Origin: Pleomorphomonas sp. NRK KF1
GTDB lineage: Bacteria; Pseudomonadota; Alphaproteobacteria; Rhizobiales; Pleomorphomonadaceae
Assembly: GCF_023721755.1 (NCBI RefSeq)
Contig: NZ_JAMDLH010000005.1
Span: 124,001-188,000, forward strand
Direction of reading: 5' to 3'
Length of the DNA stretch: 64,000 nt
Below are positions 9,170 through 17,376 of this stretch, one piece after another. Within the stretch, counting starts at the first letter, position 1; each line of letters opens with the position of its first letter. The notes beneath the pieces were generated by a model, which saw only the letters and a list, made by a program, of their open reading frames with translations, did not search any database and was not told the DNA's origin. The translations under genes were made by a program, and so were the position numbers.

Positions 9170-9281
9170 CCCCGTACTCTCTGCCCTTACGTTTCGGCAC
9201 CCCGTCCCCACAGGGAATGCCGCAGTACCATATACATCTCTAGACAGGCCGTCACTCGTCTATGGTGTCATTTTTATGCAC

Positions 9282-9296
9282 GCCTCAAATTGAGGC
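9282..9296. repeat. Perfect 7-bp inverted repeat at the SDR stop codon
   Basis: The arms GCCTCAA and TTGAGGC flank a single A. The repeat overlaps the stop codon of the SDR gene and faces the 115-base gap before the ABC ATPase gene. There is no T-run, so it is not an obvious terminator. It could be a small operator or a messenger-processing element, or chance. Confidence 0.3.
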
Positions 9297-10058
9297 AAGA
9301 TAGCCGCCATCCACTGGAATGCATTGGCCTGTCACGTAGGCAGATGCATCGGATGCCAAGAAAATGACCGCACCAGCGAGATCGTCCAACGCTCCGAAGC
9401 GGCCGAGCGGGATCTTGGCCAGCATCGACGTCTGCCAGGCATCATTGCGGTAGAAGACGTCGGTCATCGCCGTCCGGAAGTAGCCGGGCGCCACGGCATT
9501 GACGCGGATCCCAAGGCCGGCCCACTCGGTAGCGAGCGCTTGCGTCATGCCGAGAATGCCGGCCTTCGACGAGCCATAGGGGACGGCGGTCGGCACGCCG
9601 ACATAGCTGGTAAGGGAGGCAAGATTGACAATCGCACCACCCCGCCCGTCGGCCTGCATCCGCCGCGCTGCCGCCTGCGCCACAAAGAAGGCGCCCTTGA
9701 GATTGGTGTCGACCACCCGGTCCCAAACGTCCTCTTCGATATCGAGCGACGGCGTCACCTCCTCGTAGCCGGCATTGTTGACCACAATGTCCAGACCACC
9801 GAGATCCTCGGCGGCCCGCTCCACGACAGTCCGACTGCCGGCCACATCGCGCACATCATGAGCGAGCGCAACGACCTGCCGTCCAAGCGCTTCGATGGCA
9901 GCGGAGGTCTCGCCGAGCGAACTCGCGTTGCGGGCGGTAATGGCAACGTCGGCGCCGGCCCCGGCCAGCGCGACGGCAATAGCCTGGCCAATGCCGCGAC
10001 TCGCCCCGGTCACCAGCGCCTTGCGACCTTCGAGATTGAAGAGAGCGAGCGGTGACAT
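9285..10058 (-). CDS. Short-chain dehydrogenase/reductase (SDR), classical
   Basis: A 257-residue classical SDR. The cofactor motif is TGASRGIGQA, the NNAG motif is present (VVNNAGYEE), and the catalytic set is Asn in DTNLKG, Ser in NLASLTS and Tyr/Lys in YGSSK. The C-terminal GQCIPVDGGYLAS is typical of the family. It oxidises or reduces a hydroxyl/keto group with NAD(P). It is the first gene of the minus-strand operon and diverges from hutI. No strong ribosome-binding site is seen before the ATG (GGAGTTTTCCC ends at the start). With the Zn-dehydrogenase and the HisD-like protein it gives three different dehydrogenase folds in one catabolic operon, a composition that recalls the HpsNOP set for dihydroxypropanesulfonate. 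Confidence 0.87.
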   Translation of the reverse strand: MSPLALFNLEGRKALVTGASRGIGQAIAVALAGAGADVAITARNASSLGETSAAIEALGRQVVALAHDVRDVAGSRTVVERAAEDLGGLDIVVNNAGYEEVTPSLDIEEDVWDRVVDTNLKGAFFVAQAAARRMQADGRGGAIVNLASLTSYVGVPTAVPYGSSKAGILGMTQALATEWAGLGIRVNAVAPGYFRTAMTDVFYRNDAWQTSMLAKIPLGRFGALDDLAGAVIFLASDASAYVTGQCIPVDGGYLASI

Positions 10059-10241
10059 GGGAAAACTCCGGCAGAACAGAACACGCCGGCCCTCCCCGAG
10101 CAGCCAGCGGCCGGCAATGCACCATTTCCCGGCTATGATGTCCATAGACGTAATGCCGAATTTCGATGGCATATTCGGATTTCGCGCAGCTGTCTTGCGC
10201 AAGCTGATCATCGCCCGCAAAGGTGACGGCTTGCGAATAAC

Positions 10242-10269
10242 TTGCATCGCGGCCGAGGTTGTCTATACA
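10242..10269 (+). promoter_or_regulatory. Predicted sigma70-type promoter of the hut genes
   Basis: A -35 box TTGCAT (10242-10247) and a -10 box TATACA (10264-10269) are separated by 16 bases. Transcription would start near 10276, about 25 bases before the hutI ATG chosen at 10301. The -10 box lies inside the HutC-type operator, the geometry expected for repression by blocking polymerase. Confidence 0.5.
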
Positions 10270-10270
10270 T
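10259..10270 (+). promoter_or_regulatory. HutC-type GntR operator
   Basis: The 12-mer TTGTCTATACAT fits every position of the published HutC-subfamily GntR consensus NyGTMTAKACNy. It directly precedes hutI and overlaps the predicted -10 box. HutC represses hut genes and is released by urocanate in characterised bacteria. No hutC gene is in this window, so the regulator would have to be encoded elsewhere. Confidence 0.6.
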
Positions 10271-10300
10271 ATGAACCCAACAATCACGTCAGGTACCGCG

Positions 10301-11503
10301 ATGGCCACCCGCCTGTTCCGCAACGCCCGCCTCGTCACCATGGCCGCCCCCTTCGACATAATGCCGATGGAGCAGGCGGCGATCGTGTCCGTCGACGGCC
10401 GCATCGCCTACGCCGGCCCGGAAATCCAAGCACCGGCTATCCCGCCCGAAGCTGAAATCACCGATCTCGGCGGGCGGCTGGTCACGCCTGGTCTCATCGA
10501 CTGCCACACCCATCTCGTCCACGGCGGCAACCGCGCGCATGAGTTCGAGCTGCGACTGGCGGGCGCCAGCTACGAAGAGATAGCCCACGCCGGCGGTGGC
10601 ATCGTCTCGACCGTCACCGCCACCCGCTCCGCCGGCGAAGACGGATTGGTGGAAACCGCCCTGCCCCGGCTCGACCACCTGATCGCCCAGGGCGTCACCA
10701 CGGTCGAAGTGAAGTCGGGCTACGGCCTCACCCTCGACAGCGAGCAAGCCCAACTCCGCGCCGCCCGCCGTCTTGCCGCAAAGCGCAAGGTGACGGTCAG
10801 CACGAGCTTTCTCGGCGCCCATGCGCTGCCACCCGAGTTCAAGAGCGATCGCGCCGGCTATCTGGCGCTGGTCCGCGACGAGATGCTGCCGGCCATGGCG
10901 TCGGAAGGACTGGCCGACTGCGTCGACGCCTTCTGCGAGAGCATTGCCTTCTCGCCCGAGGAAGTGGACGACCTGTTCACCGCCGCCCGGCGTCTGGGCC
11001 TCAAGGTCAGGCTTCACGCCGACCAGTTGTCCGATCTCGGCGGCGCGGCGCTCGCCGCCCGTCACGGCGCCCTGTCGGCCGATCATCTCGAACACACCGA
11101 CGAGGCCGGCGCCGCCGCCATGGCCGCCGCCGGCACCGTTGCCGTGCTTTTGCCAGGCGCGTTCTACTTCATTCGCGAGACCAAGCTGCCGCCGGTCGAC
11201 CATTTCCGCAAGCATGGCACGAAGATCGCCATCGCCACCGACTGCAACCCCGGCACGTCGCCGCTGACCTCGCCGCTGCTCGTCATGAACATGGCGGCGA
11301 CACTGTTCCGCCTGACGGTGGCCGAATGCCTTGGCGGAATGACCATCCACGCCGCCGCCGCCCTCGGCCTTGCCGAGCACACCGGATCGATAGAGCCCGG
11401 CAAATGGTGCGACCTTGCTGTCTGGGACGTCGAACGGCCGGCCGAACTCGTCTACCGCATAGGCTTCAACCCGCTCGCCGCCCGCTACTGGAGAGGTGAA
11501 TGA
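10301..11503 (+). CDS. hutI: Imidazolonepropionase (EC 3.5.2.7)
   Basis: A 400-residue amidohydrolase-fold enzyme that hydrolyses 4-imidazolone-5-propanoate to N-formimino-L-glutamate, the third step of histidine breakdown. Metal and active-site motifs are visible: [12 protein letters not shown] (HxH), [25 protein letters not shown] and [11 protein letters not shown]. In-frame starts at 10259 and 10271 would lie on the operator or -10 box. The ATG at 10301 has AGG 7 bases upstream and gives the usual family N-terminus. It overlaps hutH by ATGA (11500-11503). Cytoplasmic. Confidence 0.93.
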   Translation: MATRLFRNARLVTMAAPFDIMPMEQAAIVSVDGRIAYAGPEIQAPAIPPEAEITDLGGRLVTPGLIDCHTHLVHGGNRAHEFELRLAGASYEEIAHAGGGIVSTVTATRSAGEDGLVETALPRLDHLIAQGVTTVEVKSGYGLTLDSEQAQLRAARRLAAKRKVTVSTSFLGAHALPPEFKSDRAGYLALVRDEMLPAMASEGLADCVDAFCESIAFSPEEVDDLFTAARRLGLKVRLHADQLSDLGGAALAARHGALSADHLEHTDEAGAAAMAAAGTVAVLLPGAFYFIRETKLPPVDHFRKHGTKIAIATDCNPGTSPLTSPLLVMNMAATLFRLTVAECLGGMTIHAAAALGLAEHTGSIEPGKWCDLAVWDVERPAELVYRIGFNPLAARYWRGE

Positions 11504-13050
11504 AAGACACTCCGATCCTACACCGTCTCGACCCCGGCGCGCTGCCGCTGTCGGTCTGGCGCGCCATCTATTTCGGCGACAGCGCAACCATCGACGCTGC
11601 CGCGCGCGGCCCGGTCGACAAGGCCGCCGCCGCCATCGAGGCGATCATCGGCAAGGGCGACCCGGTCTACGGCGTCAACACCGGCTTCGGCAAGCTCGCC
11701 TCGGTGCGCATCGACGCCGCCGATCTCGAAACGCTCCAGCGCAACATCGTGTTGTCGCACGCGGCCGGCGTCGGTGAGCCGCTTCCCGTGCCCGTGGTGC
11801 GCTTGATCATGGCGCTGAAGCTGGCCAGCCTTGCCCAGGGCGCCTCCGGCGTCCGTTGGGAAACGCTGGAGCAGCTCGCCGCCTGTCTCGAGCGCGGCCT
11901 GATCCCGGTCATCCCCGGCCAGGGTTCGGTCGGCGCCTCCGGCGATCTCGCCCCGCTCGCCCACATGACGGCGGCGCTGATGGGCGTCGGGCAGATGTTC
12001 GTCGACGGACGCCCCGTCGACGCCGCCGCCGCGCTGGAAGCCAACGGCCTCAGGCCGCTCGTTCTCGGCCCCAAGGAAGGGCTGGCGCTTCTCAATGGAA
12101 CGCAAGTGTCGACGGCGCTGGCTCTGGCCGGCCTATTCGAGACCGAGCGCGTCTTCCAGGCTGCTCTCGTCACCGGCGCCCTTTCCGTCGACGCCGCCAA
12201 AGGCTCCGACGGCCCCTTCGATCCGCGCATCCATCTGTTGCGCCGCCACAAGGGTCAGATCGACGTTGCCGCCAGCCTGCGCGCCCTGCTGTCGGGCTCG
12301 GCCATCCGCGCCTCGCATCTCGACGACCACGGTCGCGTTCAGGATCCCTATTGCCTGCGCTGTCAGCCGCAGGTGATGGGCGCCTGCCTCGATCTTCTCC
12401 GGCAGGCAGCGGCAACGCTGAACGACGAGGCCAATGGCGTTTCCGACAACCCGCTGGTGTTCACCGATACCGGCGAGGTGATCTCGGGCGGCAACTTCCA
12501 CGCCGAACCCGTGGCCTTTGCCGCCGACATCATCGCTCTCGCCATCTGCGAAATCGGCTCGATCGCCGAGCGGCGGATCGCCATGCTGGTCGACCCGGCG
12601 CTCAGCGGACTTCCGGCCTTCCTGACGCCGAAGCCCGGCCTCAACTCGGGCTTCATGATCCCGCAGGTGACGGCGGCGGCCCTCGTTTCCGAAAACAAGC
12701 AGATGGCCCATCCTGCCTCGGTCGACTCCATTCCGACGTCGGCAAACCAGGAAGACCACGTTTCCATGGCCGCCCACGGTGCCCGTCGCCTCCTCGCCAT
12801 GGCGAGGAATGCCGCAAACGCCATCGGCATCGAGTATCTTGCCGCCGCGCAGGGCATCGGCTTCCACGCGCCGCTCGGCACCTCGAAGCCACTGGCCGCA
12901 ACGATCGACCTGCTACGCGCCGACGTGCCCCGGCTCGCCGACGACCGACATTTCTCGCCGGACATGGAGGCGGCCACCCGCCTCGTCACCTCCGGCAAGC
13001 TCGCCGCCACTGTCGGAAGCAGCCTCCTGCCGGAACTGGTGCAAGAATGA
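11500..13050 (+). CDS. hutH: Histidine ammonia-lyase (EC 4.3.1.3)
   Basis: A 516-residue enzyme that removes ammonia from L-histidine to give trans-urocanate, the first step of the pathway. The autocatalytic MIO cofactor triad Ala-Ser-Gly is in [24 protein letters not shown] near residue 58, GLALLNGTQ, and the [11 protein letters not shown] and SGGNFHAEP segments are the expected family blocks. Length is normal. It is translationally coupled to hutI upstream and hutG downstream (ATGA at 13047-13050). No hutU (urocanase) is present between or beside these genes, so the second step must be encoded elsewhere. Confidence 0.95.
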   Translation: MKDTPILHRLDPGALPLSVWRAIYFGDSATIDAAARGPVDKAAAAIEAIIGKGDPVYGVNTGFGKLASVRIDAADLETLQRNIVLSHAAGVGEPLPVPVVRLIMALKLASLAQGASGVRWETLEQLAACLERGLIPVIPGQGSVGASGDLAPLAHMTAALMGVGQMFVDGRPVDAAAALEANGLRPLVLGPKEGLALLNGTQVSTALALAGLFETERVFQAALVTGALSVDAAKGSDGPFDPRIHLLRRHKGQIDVAASLRALLSGSAIRASHLDDHGRVQDPYCLRCQPQVMGACLDLLRQAAATLNDEANGVSDNPLVFTDTGEVISGGNFHAEPVAFAADIIALAICEIGSIAERRIAMLVDPALSGLPAFLTPKPGLNSGFMIPQVTAAALVSENKQMAHPASVDSIPTSANQEDHVSMAAHGARRLLAMARNAANAIGIEYLAAAQGIGFHAPLGTSKPLAATIDLLRADVPRLADDRHFSPDMEAATRLVTSGKLAATVGSSLLPELVQE

Positions 13051-13871
13051 GCGACGCGACAACCGATCCGGTCATCCGGCGCGGGAACGCGCCACTCGTT
13101 CTTTCCATGCCTCATGTCGGCACGGCGATCCCCGAGGATATCGAGGCGCGTCTCGTGTCGCCCTGGCTGGCGAGAAAGGACGCCGACTGGTGGATCGACC
13201 AGCTCTATGAGTTCGCCGGCGAGCTCGACGCCACCATCGTCCGCGCCCACTGGTCGCGCACCGTGATCGACCTCAATCGCGATCCCAGCGGCGCGTCGCT
13301 TTATCCGGGACAGGCCACCACCGGACTCTGCCCCGTCGAAAGCTTCGATGGCGAGCCGCTCTATCGCCCCGGAGAAGAGCCCGGAGCCGAGGAGATCGAG
13401 GCGCGTACCGATCTCTATTTCCGGCCCTACCATGAGGCACTGTCCGATGAGATTAGCCGGCTACGCAAATCGAATGAGCGGGTGGTTCTCTACGACTGCC
13501 ACTCCATTCGTTCCGCCATTCCTCGCTTATTTGCCGGCAAAATACCGGTCTTCAATCTGGGCACCAACAGCGGTGCCGCCGCCGATTCCGACCTTATAGA
13601 GCGGGCTTGCGCCGCGATTGCCGCCTCCGGTCGCAGCCATGTTGTCGATGGCCGCTTCAAGGGTGGCTACATCACCCGTCATTATGGCCAGCCGGAGCAC
13701 AGCGTCCATGCGCTGCAGATGGAGCTCGCCTGCCGCGGCTATATGCGCGAAAGTCTGGGCCCGGTCAGCGAGGCCAACTGGCCGATCGCCTTCGACCCCG
13801 TGTTCGCAGGACCGACGCGGCTGACGTTGCGAGCTGTACTGGTGGCCTGCTTGATCTTCGCAAGGGGCTGA
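13047..13871 (+). CDS. hutG: N-formylglutamate deformylase (EC 3.5.1.68)
   Basis: A 274-residue protein of the N-formylglutamate amidohydrolase family. Key blocks are [30 protein letters not shown] and [12 protein letters not shown], which carry the expected His/Asp/Glu residues. It makes L-glutamate plus formate, the last step of the five-step pathway that runs through formylglutamate (HutF/HutG route). hutF is not in the window. It ends three bases before the stop of the convergent transglutaminase gene. Its ATG overlaps the hutH stop. Confidence 0.92.
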   Translation: MSDATTDPVIRRGNAPLVLSMPHVGTAIPEDIEARLVSPWLARKDADWWIDQLYEFAGELDATIVRAHWSRTVIDLNRDPSGASLYPGQATTGLCPVESFDGEPLYRPGEEPGAEEIEARTDLYFRPYHEALSDEISRLRKSNERVVLYDCHSIRSAIPRLFAGKIPVFNLGTNSGAAADSDLIERACAAIAASGRSHVVDGRFKGGYITRHYGQPEHSVHALQMELACRGYMRESLGPVSEANWPIAFDPVFAGPTRLTLRAVLVACLIFARG

Positions 13872-13874
13872 GGC

Positions 13875-14789
13875 TCATTCGACGACCCGAAGCAAGCGCT
13901 TGGCGGATGGACCGGGCAGCGGGATGACATCGACGGCGACCGTCAGGCTATGGGCGCCCGAGGCGACGATGACGCCATCGAGCGGCGAAACGTCGGAATA
14001 GTCGCGTCCGATGGCGAGAACGAGATGATCCTCGCCGGCCATGATGCCGTTGGTCGGGTCAAGCCCCACCCAGCCGGCCTCCCCGCCACACCACACCTCC
14101 ACCCAGGCATGGGTGGCATCTGCCCCCTCAAGCCTCTCCTTGCCGGGCGGCGGTTCGGTGCGGAGATAGCCGGAAACGTAGCGTGCCGGCAGCGCAATAC
14201 CCCTGAGGCCGGCGATCATGACATGGGCGAAGTCCTGGCAGACGCCCTTTCTCGCGGCGAAAGCATCCGACGGCCTAGTGTCGGCATCCGTGGCGCCGAG
14301 CACATAGGCGAAATCTCCCTTGATCCGCTTCATGAGCTCGATCGCCCCTTCCAGCATGGATCGCCGAGCAGAGAACGACTGGGCGGCATAGCGGGTGATG
14401 GCGGCATCGAGAGGCACCGACGGCGAGACGAACAGACCATGCACCGGCGAGTCCGGGCCGAGGTCGCGGCTTGCCACCGCGAGTGTACGAACTTCGTCTG
14501 CCGATGGCGTCAGCGCGGCGAGATATGGCTCGACTGGCCGCACTTCCACCTCGGCTTCGAGGCGAACGACCAATTCGTCATGCGGTCGGTCAAGAGCGAA
14601 ATGGCAGATGCGGTTGCCGAAGAAATCCAGGGTCTCCCGCCGCTCCGACGGCATGGGGGCGATGGAAAGCATCGCCTTGCGCACCGTCTGCCCCTTGCGG
14701 TCCACCGGCAACAGCCGGGCGACATGGCTCGAATAGGGGACTGCCGCCGCGTAGGCGTAGCGCGTCTGCTGGCGCAACTCGTAGATCAT
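13875..14789 (-). CDS. Transglutaminase-like cysteine protease-fold protein
   Basis: A 304-residue protein. An N-terminal beta-rich bacterial transglutaminase N-region (LRQQTRYAYAAAVPYSSH) precedes a transglutaminase core with the catalytic triad in GVCQDFAH (Cys), THAWVEVW (His) and VGLDPTNG (Asp). No signal peptide is seen, so it should be cytoplasmic. Its ATG overlaps the stop of the ATP-grasp/alpha-E gene (14786-14789). Transglutaminase, circularly permuted ATP-grasp and alpha-E domains recur together in bacteria and were predicted by Iyer and co-workers (2009) to form a peptide synthesis or tagging system. The transglutaminase would act as a peptidase or amide-exchange partner. The substrate is not known to me. 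Confidence 0.88.
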   Translation of the reverse strand: MIYELRQQTRYAYAAAVPYSSHVARLLPVDRKGQTVRKAMLSIAPMPSERRETLDFFGNRICHFALDRPHDELVVRLEAEVEVRPVEPYLAALTPSADEVRTLAVASRDLGPDSPVHGLFVSPSVPLDAAITRYAAQSFSARRSMLEGAIELMKRIKGDFAYVLGATDADTRPSDAFAARKGVCQDFAHVMIAGLRGIALPARYVSGYLRTEPPPGKERLEGADATHAWVEVWCGGEAGWVGLDPTNGIMAGEDHLVLAIGRDYSDVSPLDGVIVASGAHSLTVAVDVIPLPGPSAKRLLRVVE

Positions 14790-17290
14790 TCGAGTTCCTC
14801 CAGCCGCACTTCGCTGGGGCGTTGGGTGAAGAAGCGATCGGTCACAAGGCCGGACAGCCGCAACAACCGGTTGATGATCTTGTCGACATCCCGCGTTTCG
14901 AGCTTCTCGGCTGCCGTATTGGCGAGCCGCGCGTCAAGCTTGCGGGCAAGGCGCAGAAGCTCCACGGGGCGCCCGTCGACCCGGGTGGCCGGCAATGCCT
15001 CCAGATGCTCGACGATACGCGCCGTCTGGAAGGCGACCGAACGCGGGTTGGCATCGTCCAGCATCAAGAGGTCGATCACCGGCAAGGGGGCCGGTCGCAT
15101 GACGTAGCGCCAGCGATAGGTGATCTGGCTGTCGCCTGCCTCAAGAGCGAGATCGAGCGCCTCGGTCGAGGGCGCTTCGAGGGCGAACTGACGGACCAAG
15201 CCCGCCGTGGTGAGCGCCCGCTCGATCCGGCGGCCGAGATCGAGGAACCGCCAGCCCATGGCGCGGTTCATGTTCTCCGAGGCAAGGCCGGCGAAGGCAG
15301 CAATGCGTCGCAGGCCGTGATTGACCTCGTCGAGCATCTGGACAGGGGTGAGGCGCCGCCGGCCCATGCTCTCGAACAGGACAGCGATTTCCGTCACCGC
15401 CCGGAAAGCGTCCGGCGCCAGGCGGTCGCGAATGGCCGAGCCGGCGGCCCGTGCCGCGCCGGTCAGCGCCGGCAGGCCGGAGGGAGACGCGGGGTCGCCC
15501 AGCGCCGCGGCGACAAGCTGGACCGGCGTCCCCTCGCGTTCGAGATCGATGGCGCCGATGAACCGCAAATGGTCGGTCAGCGCCCGGATGATCGGCTGGT
15601 CGGCATCGCCACCGGCCTCCACCAGTCTGTTGATAAGCGCGCGTAGAAGACGCAGGGTACCTTCCGACCGTTCCAGATAACGGGCGAGCCAATAGAGATT
15701 GTCCGCCGAACGCGACGGCAGCGTACCGGTGGATCGGCGAATGGATACGCGATCCGGTTGAGGCAGCAGCGAAACCTCTCTGACCGGCGCATCGGACAGA
15801 ACCCAAACGTCGGCCGTCTCGGCCCCTTGCTGCATGGACACGAGGCGGGCGTCGCTCGACCCCGATATGCGGCAGAAACCGCCAGGCATCACCACCCAGT
15901 CCCGATCGCCGACGGCGGCCACGAACAGGCGCAGCACAAAAGGCTTGGGCACCAGGCGGTTGCCGTCCCAGACCGGCATGGTGGAAAGGCCGACATTCTC
16001 CTGGCCGACCACGTCGAGGCCGCGTGTCTCGATCAGATCCCGCGCCACCTGCCCCTCGGCCTTGGTCATGGCCGCGCCAAGCTTGCTCCAGAAGGGCAAC
16101 CCCGGCAGAGGCCCGGAGAAGGCCGAGGCGATGGCCATGCGGTCGAAACCGGCGAGCACCGCCTGCCGCTCCGCCTCCTGCCCGCACCACCATGTGGCGA
16201 GGTTCGGCAGCGTCAGCTCCTCGCCGAGCAGATGCCGGCAGAGCGCCGGCATGAACCCCATCAGGGCCCGCGACTCGGCAACGCCGGAACCGAGCGCGTT
16301 GGTGACGTCGACATTTGCCGAGCGAACCGCCTGCACGAGGCCCGGCACACCGAGCGCCGAAGCCGTACGGAGTTCGAGGGGATCGGCAAAATCGCCGTCG
16401 AGGCGCCGCCACAGCGCATCGATGCGCTTGAGACCGGAAACCGTACGCACATAGACGGCATCGCCACGCACCGTCAGGTCGCCGCCTTCCACCAGCAGAA
16501 AGCCGAGGTAGCGGGCGAGATAGGCATGCTCGAAATAGGTCTCGTTGAGCCGGCCCGGCGTCAGCAGACCAACCCGCGCCTCGGCATTGGCGTTGAGGGC
16601 GCCGAGATCGTCGCGAAACGCCTGGAAGAACGGCGCGAGCCGCTCGACATTGAGCCCGCGCGCCACCTCCGGCAGTGCCCGCGTCACCGCCAACCGGTTC
16701 TCCAGCGCGTAGCCGGCGCCGGACGGCGCCTGCGCGCGGTCGCTCAGCACCCACCAGCGTCCATCGGGGCCCCGGCCGAGATCAACGGCGAAAAAGCGCA
16801 GGAAACGGCCGCCCTTCGGCACGACACCGACCATCGGTCTCAGAAAATCGGGACTTCCGGCAATGGCGGCGGCCGGTATCACGCCGTCGCGCGCAAGCCG
16901 CCCTGCACCATAGACATCGGCGAGCAGCGCCTCCGTGAGACGGGCGCGCTGAATGGCCCCGGCCGATAGCGCAGCCCACTCCGATTGGGAAATGAGAAGC
17001 GGCAGCGGCGTCAGCGGCCACGGCCGTTCGGCGCCGGCCGGGTCGTCATAGACGCGAAAGAACACGCCCGAGCTTTTGAGCTGCTGCTCTGTGCCGGCAA
17101 AGGCCTCGCGCACGCCATCCTCGCCGAGATCGGCGAGCCGCTGCAAAAAGGAAGGCCAGGGCCCGCGCAACGTGCCATCGGGCGCCATCATCTCGTCATA
17201 GGCGCCGGCAAGCGGCTTGTAGCCTCGCGTCAGCAAACCGGATCCGGCTTTCTGTCCGGCAGAGGGCGGATCGGGCTGAAGCTGACTCAT
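14786..17290 (-). CDS. Circularly permuted ATP-grasp ligase fused to alpha-E domain
   Basis: An 834-residue two-part protein. Residues about 1-490 are a circularly permuted type-2 ATP-grasp domain: GVFFRVYDD, PLPLLIS, PKGGRFLRFFAVDLGRG and a LLTPGRLNETYFEHAYLARYL block. From about 510 (SRSADNLYWLARYLERSE) to the end is an alpha-helical alpha-E domain (YRWRYVMRP, DDANPRSVAFQ and LARKLDARLAN). The two domains are often separate neighbouring genes; here they are one polypeptide. ATP-grasp enzymes activate a carboxylate with ATP and join it to an amine, so an amide/peptide ligase role is likely. The alpha-E domain may hold the substrate. It overlaps the downstream transglutaminase gene and starts 86 bases after the large transglutaminase/DUF2126 gene. 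Confidence 0.88.
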   Translation of the reverse strand: MSQLQPDPPSAGQKAGSGLLTRGYKPLAGAYDEMMAPDGTLRGPWPSFLQRLADLGEDGVREAFAGTEQQLKSSGVFFRVYDDPAGAERPWPLTPLPLLISQSEWAALSAGAIQRARLTEALLADVYGAGRLARDGVIPAAAIAGSPDFLRPMVGVVPKGGRFLRFFAVDLGRGPDGRWWVLSDRAQAPSGAGYALENRLAVTRALPEVARGLNVERLAPFFQAFRDDLGALNANAEARVGLLTPGRLNETYFEHAYLARYLGFLLVEGGDLTVRGDAVYVRTVSGLKRIDALWRRLDGDFADPLELRTASALGVPGLVQAVRSANVDVTNALGSGVAESRALMGFMPALCRHLLGEELTLPNLATWWCGQEAERQAVLAGFDRMAIASAFSGPLPGLPFWSKLGAAMTKAEGQVARDLIETRGLDVVGQENVGLSTMPVWDGNRLVPKPFVLRLFVAAVGDRDWVVMPGGFCRISGSSDARLVSMQQGAETADVWVLSDAPVREVSLLPQPDRVSIRRSTGTLPSRSADNLYWLARYLERSEGTLRLLRALINRLVEAGGDADQPIIRALTDHLRFIGAIDLEREGTPVQLVAAALGDPASPSGLPALTGAARAAGSAIRDRLAPDAFRAVTEIAVLFESMGRRRLTPVQMLDEVNHGLRRIAAFAGLASENMNRAMGWRFLDLGRRIERALTTAGLVRQFALEAPSTEALDLALEAGDSQITYRWRYVMRPAPLPVIDLLMLDDANPRSVAFQTARIVEHLEALPATRVDGRPVELLRLARKLDARLANTAAEKLETRDVDKIINRLLRLSGLVTDRFFTQRPSEVRLEELE

Positions 17291-17376
17291 CGGGTTTCCG
17301 GCGTGGGCGACAGTTGGGCTGTCAAGTTAAGCAGACCGGCGCGGCATCGCCAAGATGGCCACCCGTCGGTCCCGTT

